Made by a program: the position numbers and the translations under genes. Below, piece by piece: positions 61,667 through 64,000 of a DNA stretch of 64,000 bases. The notes below the pieces were generated by a model, which did not search any database, had not been told where the DNA came from, and saw only the letters and a program-made list of their open reading frames with translations. The DNA lies in the NCBI RefSeq assembly GCF_901827205.1, contig NZ_LR594675.1, forward strand, positions 1,984,001-2,048,000, read 5' to 3'. The stretch comes from Variovorax sp. PBS-H4. GTDB lineage: Bacteria; Pseudomonadota; Gammaproteobacteria; Burkholderiales; Burkholderiaceae_C. How positions within the stretch are numbered: the stretch's first letter is position 1; each line of letters starts with the position of its first letter.

Positions 61667-62736
61667 TACGCCACCGCCTTTCTGGCTCCGCCGCCCTGTT
61701 CGGCGGCGCGTCGGGCCAGCGTGAGCGCGGTGTCTTCGATCATGTCCTCCTGACCGCCCACCACCTTCATGCGGCCGAGTTCCACCAGGATGTCGCGCGT
61801 GGACACGCCGAACCGTTCCGCGGCCTTGCGCGCGGGCAGCAGGAAGGTCGAGTACAAGCCTGCGTAGCCCAGGGTGAGGGACTCGCGGTCCACCCGCACC
61901 TGCTGGTCCATCATGGGGACGATGACGTCCTCGGCGAGATCCATCAGGGCGAACAGGTCCACGCCGGTTTCAATGCCCATGCGGTCGCAAACGGCCGCGA
62001 GCACTTCCAGCGGGGTATTGCCTGCGCCGGCACCAAGGCCCGCCACCGACGCGTCGATGCGCGACGCGCCCGCCTCGATCGCAGCGATCGAGTTCGCCAC
62101 GCCCATGCCCAGGTTGTGGTGTCCATGGAAGCCGATCTCCGTCGACGGCTGCAGCGCATCGCGCAGCGCCGACGTGGCCGCCGTCACCTCGTGCGGCAGC
62201 ATGTGGCCGGCCGAGTCGGTGATGTAGATCGTCTGCGCGCCCGCGGCCTCCATGATCCTGGCCTGCTGCGCCAGCGTGGCCGGCTCGGCCAGGTGCGCCA
62301 TCATCAGGAAGCCCGTGGTGTCCATGCCCAGTTTGCGCGCCAGCGCGATGTGCTGCGGCGAGGTATCGGCTTCGGTGCACAGCGTCGCGACGTGCACGCT
62401 GCGGGCGCCCGAGGCGTGCGCGGATTGCAGCTCGCGCATCGTCCCCATCCCTGGAATCAGCAACACCGAGACCTTCGCCTGCTTCATCCTCGGGACCACC
62501 GCCTCGAGGTACTCCTCGTTGCTGGCAAGAGCGAAGCCGTGCAGCAGCGAGTTGCCGCCGACGCCCATGCCGTGCGTCACCTGGATGATGGGGACGCGCG
62601 CGGCGTCCAGCGCGGTCGCGACCTGCACCATCTGCTCGATGGAGATCTGGTCGCGCTTGGCGTGCATGCCATCGCGCAGGCACATGTCGTGCAGCAGGAT
62701 GCGCCCGCCGTGGAAGGTGGATCGCTGGCCGGTCAT
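61666..62736 (-). CDS. dmpG: 4-hydroxy-2-oxovalerate aldolase
   Basis: A 356-residue class II aldolase that splits 4-hydroxy-2-oxoacids to pyruvate and an aldehyde. Active-site blocks are LHDMCLRDGMHAKRDQIS, YITDSAGHMLPHEV, GFHGHHNLGMGVANSIAAIEAGASRIDASVAGLGAGAGNTPLEVL. It forms a channelled complex with the acylating aldehyde dehydrogenase encoded immediately upstream, with which it overlaps by four bases. The pair is the end of meta-cleavage (catechol, phenylpropionate) pathways. The preceding hydratase is not in this window. Confidence 0.93.
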   Translation of the reverse strand: MTGQRSTFHGGRILLHDMCLRDGMHAKRDQISIEQMVQVATALDAARVPIIQVTHGMGVGGNSLLHGFALASNEEYLEAVVPRMKQAKVSVLLIPGMGTMRELQSAHASGARSVHVATLCTEADTSPQHIALARKLGMDTTGFLMMAHLAEPATLAQQARIMEAAGAQTIYITDSAGHMLPHEVTAATSALRDALQPSTEIGFHGHHNLGMGVANSIAAIEAGASRIDASVAGLGAGAGNTPLEVLAAVCDRMGIETGVDLFALMDLAEDVIVPMMDQQVRVDRESLTLGYAGLYSTFLLPARKAAERFGVSTRDILVELGRMKVVGGQEDMIEDTALTLARRAAEQGGGARKAVA

Positions 62737-63629
62737 TGGAAGGTTTCCTCGCGTTGCAGGGTGCGGGCGAACGCTTCCGCCGTCCGGGCAGCGGCCGCAG
62801 TCATGATGTCCAGGTTGCCGGCGTAGCGCGGCAGGTAGTCGCCGGCACCGGCAACTTCCATGAAGATGGCGACCCGGCTACCGTCGAAGACGGGGCCGTT
62901 CACCAGGCGGTAGCCGGGGACGTACTCCTGCACTTTGGCCACCATCGCCAGCACGGAGTCGCGAATGCGCGCCTCTTCCGGGGTGTGGTCGGTGAGGCAG
63001 TAGATCGTGTTGCGCATGATCACCGGCGGGTCGGCCGGGTTGATCACGACCATGGCCTTGCCCTTTCGGGCACCGCCCCCCGCGCAAATGGCCGCGGATG
63101 TGGTGTAGGTGAACTCGTCCAGGTTGGCCCGGGTGCCAGGCCCGACCGAGCGCGAGGACAGACTGGCGACGATCTCCGCATAGCCGACGTCCTGCACCTG
63201 GGTCACCGCCTTGACCATCGGGATGGTCGCCTGCCCGGCACACGAGATCATGTTGACGTTGGGCGCCTGGGCCTGCGCCAGCTGCGCGAGGTTGATCGTC
63301 GGCAGGCACATCGGGCCGATTGCCGCCGGCGTGAGGTCGATCACCTGCACGTTCAACGCGTTCAGCTTGCGCGAGTTCTCGGCATGCACGTAGGCGCTGG
63401 TGGCATCGAAGGCGATGCGCACCGCGTCGTGCGCCACGTGCGGCAGCAGCGCGTCGACACCGCCGGCGGACGTCTTCAGGCCCAGTGCGCGGGCACGCTG
63501 CAGGCCGTCGGAGCGTTCGTCGATGCCGATCATCCAGACCGGCTTCAGCACGGGGCTGCGCAGCAGCTTGTACGCGAGATCGGTGCCGATGTTGCCCGAC
63601 CCGATGATTGCGCAGGCTATCTTCTCCAT
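62733..63629 (-). CDS. dmpF: Acetaldehyde dehydrogenase (acylating)
   Basis: A 298-residue enzyme converting acetaldehyde or propionaldehyde with CoA and NAD to the acyl-CoA. The NAD-binding motif is IGSGNIGTDLAYKLL. The catalytic Cys lies in NMISCAGQATIPMVKAVTQV. The C-terminal part SRVAIFMEVAGAGDYLPRYAGNLDIMTAAA is typical. It is the partner of DmpG. The ATG at 63629 has GAGGA at a good distance; the ATG at 63635 lies directly against that site and overlaps the preceding stop, and is less likely. Confidence 0.93.
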   Translation of the reverse strand: MEKIACAIIGSGNIGTDLAYKLLRSPVLKPVWMIGIDERSDGLQRARALGLKTSAGGVDALLPHVAHDAVRIAFDATSAYVHAENSRKLNALNVQVIDLTPAAIGPMCLPTINLAQLAQAQAPNVNMISCAGQATIPMVKAVTQVQDVGYAEIVASLSSRSVGPGTRANLDEFTYTTSAAICAGGGARKGKAMVVINPADPPVIMRNTIYCLTDHTPEEARIRDSVLAMVAKVQEYVPGYRLVNGPVFDGSRVAIFMEVAGAGDYLPRYAGNLDIMTAAAARTAEAFARTLQREETFQ

Positions 63630-63631
63630 GG

Positions 63632-64000
63632 TCATTCCTCGTCCCAGTGAAAGGTGGTGAAGCAGCCGATCTCGGCGCGCGGGGTGCGCGCGAGATTGGC
63701 GGGGTGGTCCAGGTCGGCGTGCCCGATCGATACGCCGCAGACCACAAGTTCGTTGTCGTCGAGGCCCAGCGTGCGCCGGACCAGGTTGCCGTAGTTCGAG
63801 AACGCCGCCTGCGCGCAGGTGTGCAGGCCGAAGGCGCGCGCTGCGATCATCAGCGTCTGCACGAAGGCGCCGATGTCGATCCAGCTGCCGTGCTCCATGT
63901 CGCGGCCCATGGTGACGATCAGGCCGAGCGGCGCGCCGAAGAAGTTGTAGTTGGTACCACGGTAGGCGTGCGCCGCCTCGCGGTCGCCCCGCGCGATGCC
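63632..64000 (-). CDS. Nitroreductase-family protein (3' part of gene)
   Basis: The gene runs off the right edge; the last 122 residues are visible. NYNFFGAPLGLIVTM, SWIDIGAFVQTLMIAARAFGLHTCAQAAFSNYGNLVRRTLGL and NELVVCGVSIGHAD are typical of FMN-dependent nitroreductases of the NfnB type. Members reduce nitro groups or quinones, or act in ring biosynthesis. Its stop lies just before the dmpF start, so it is part of the same catabolic operon. An apparent ATG at 63910 is internal, because the frame and the family similarity continue upstream. Confidence 0.88.
   Translation of the reverse strand, partial: GIARGDREAAHAYRGTNYNFFGAPLGLIVTMGRDMEHGSWIDIGAFVQTLMIAARAFGLHTCAQAAFSNYGNLVRRTLGLDDNELVVCGVSIGHADLDHPANLARTPRAEIGCFTTFHWDEE

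Overview
The window comes from a GC-rich betaproteobacterium of the order Burkholderiales, most likely Comamonadaceae (Variovorax-like). This is inferred from the cheZ-flhB-flhA-flhF-flhG-fliA gene order, the Bug-type solute-binding protein, the DUF3182-like protein and the general coding style. No tRNA, rRNA or CRISPR array was seen.

Layout. (1) 1-8720: the end of a chemotaxis/flagellar block (cheZ, flhB, flhA, flhF, flhG-like, fliA), with a small VapBC toxin-antitoxin pair inserted in reverse orientation between cheZ and flhB. (2) 8856-14386: a DUF3182-like/ATP-grasp-like protein with an alpha/beta hydrolase, an FHA protein, and two divergently transcribed paralogous PAS histidine kinases. 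(3) 14520-23249: an apparent type III secretion (T3SS) effector operon. Two CesT-like chaperone genes are followed by a very large gene, which an intact 2.7-kb IS21-family element has cut in two. Removing the element and one copy of its target duplication restores one in-frame reading frame of about 1665 codons. (4) 23421-51530: a complete non-flagellar T3SS of the Ysc family. The export apparatus, secretin, sorting platform and ATPase are present. So are the translocon with two LcrH-type chaperones, a YopN/TyeA/SycN/YscX/YscY/YscV block in the Yersinia order, and SctD, a YscE-like protein and SctF. An ECF sigma factor sits at the head of one long operon. (5) 51547-55355: two response regulators and a hybrid histidine kinase. 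(6) 55413-64000: a tightly packed catabolic operon on the minus strand, with an IlvD/Edd dehydratase, a flavin-dependent monooxygenase, a flavin reductase fused to an IclR-type domain, a Bug binding protein, an amidohydrolase, a 4-hydroxy-2-oxovalerate aldolase, an acylating acetaldehyde dehydrogenase and part of a nitroreductase.

How it works together. The strongest new observation is a shared promoter-like motif, GGAACC-N13-CGTTAC. It occurs perfectly three times: before the gatekeeper operon (sctW), before the needle gene (sctF), and before the chaperone/effector operon. A fourth near-match precedes the translocon/ATPase operon. This layout is what would be expected if the ECF sigma factor at 43967-44596 drives the whole secretion system plus its large effector. 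A CRP-like palindrome lies just upstream of the sigma gene. The gene order of the translocon block (LcrH-like, SctB, SctE, LcrH-like, filament-like protein) resembles the Bordetella bsc locus, while the sctW-to-sctV block follows the Yersinia order.

Other oddities are a 701-residue SctB-like translocator with a long coiled-coil insertion, a GNAT acetyltransferase inside the T3SS operon, an FlhG homologue lacking the P-loop lysine, and an FlhF with a 380-residue C-terminal extension. All family assignments are from reading protein motifs and gene order; no database search was run.
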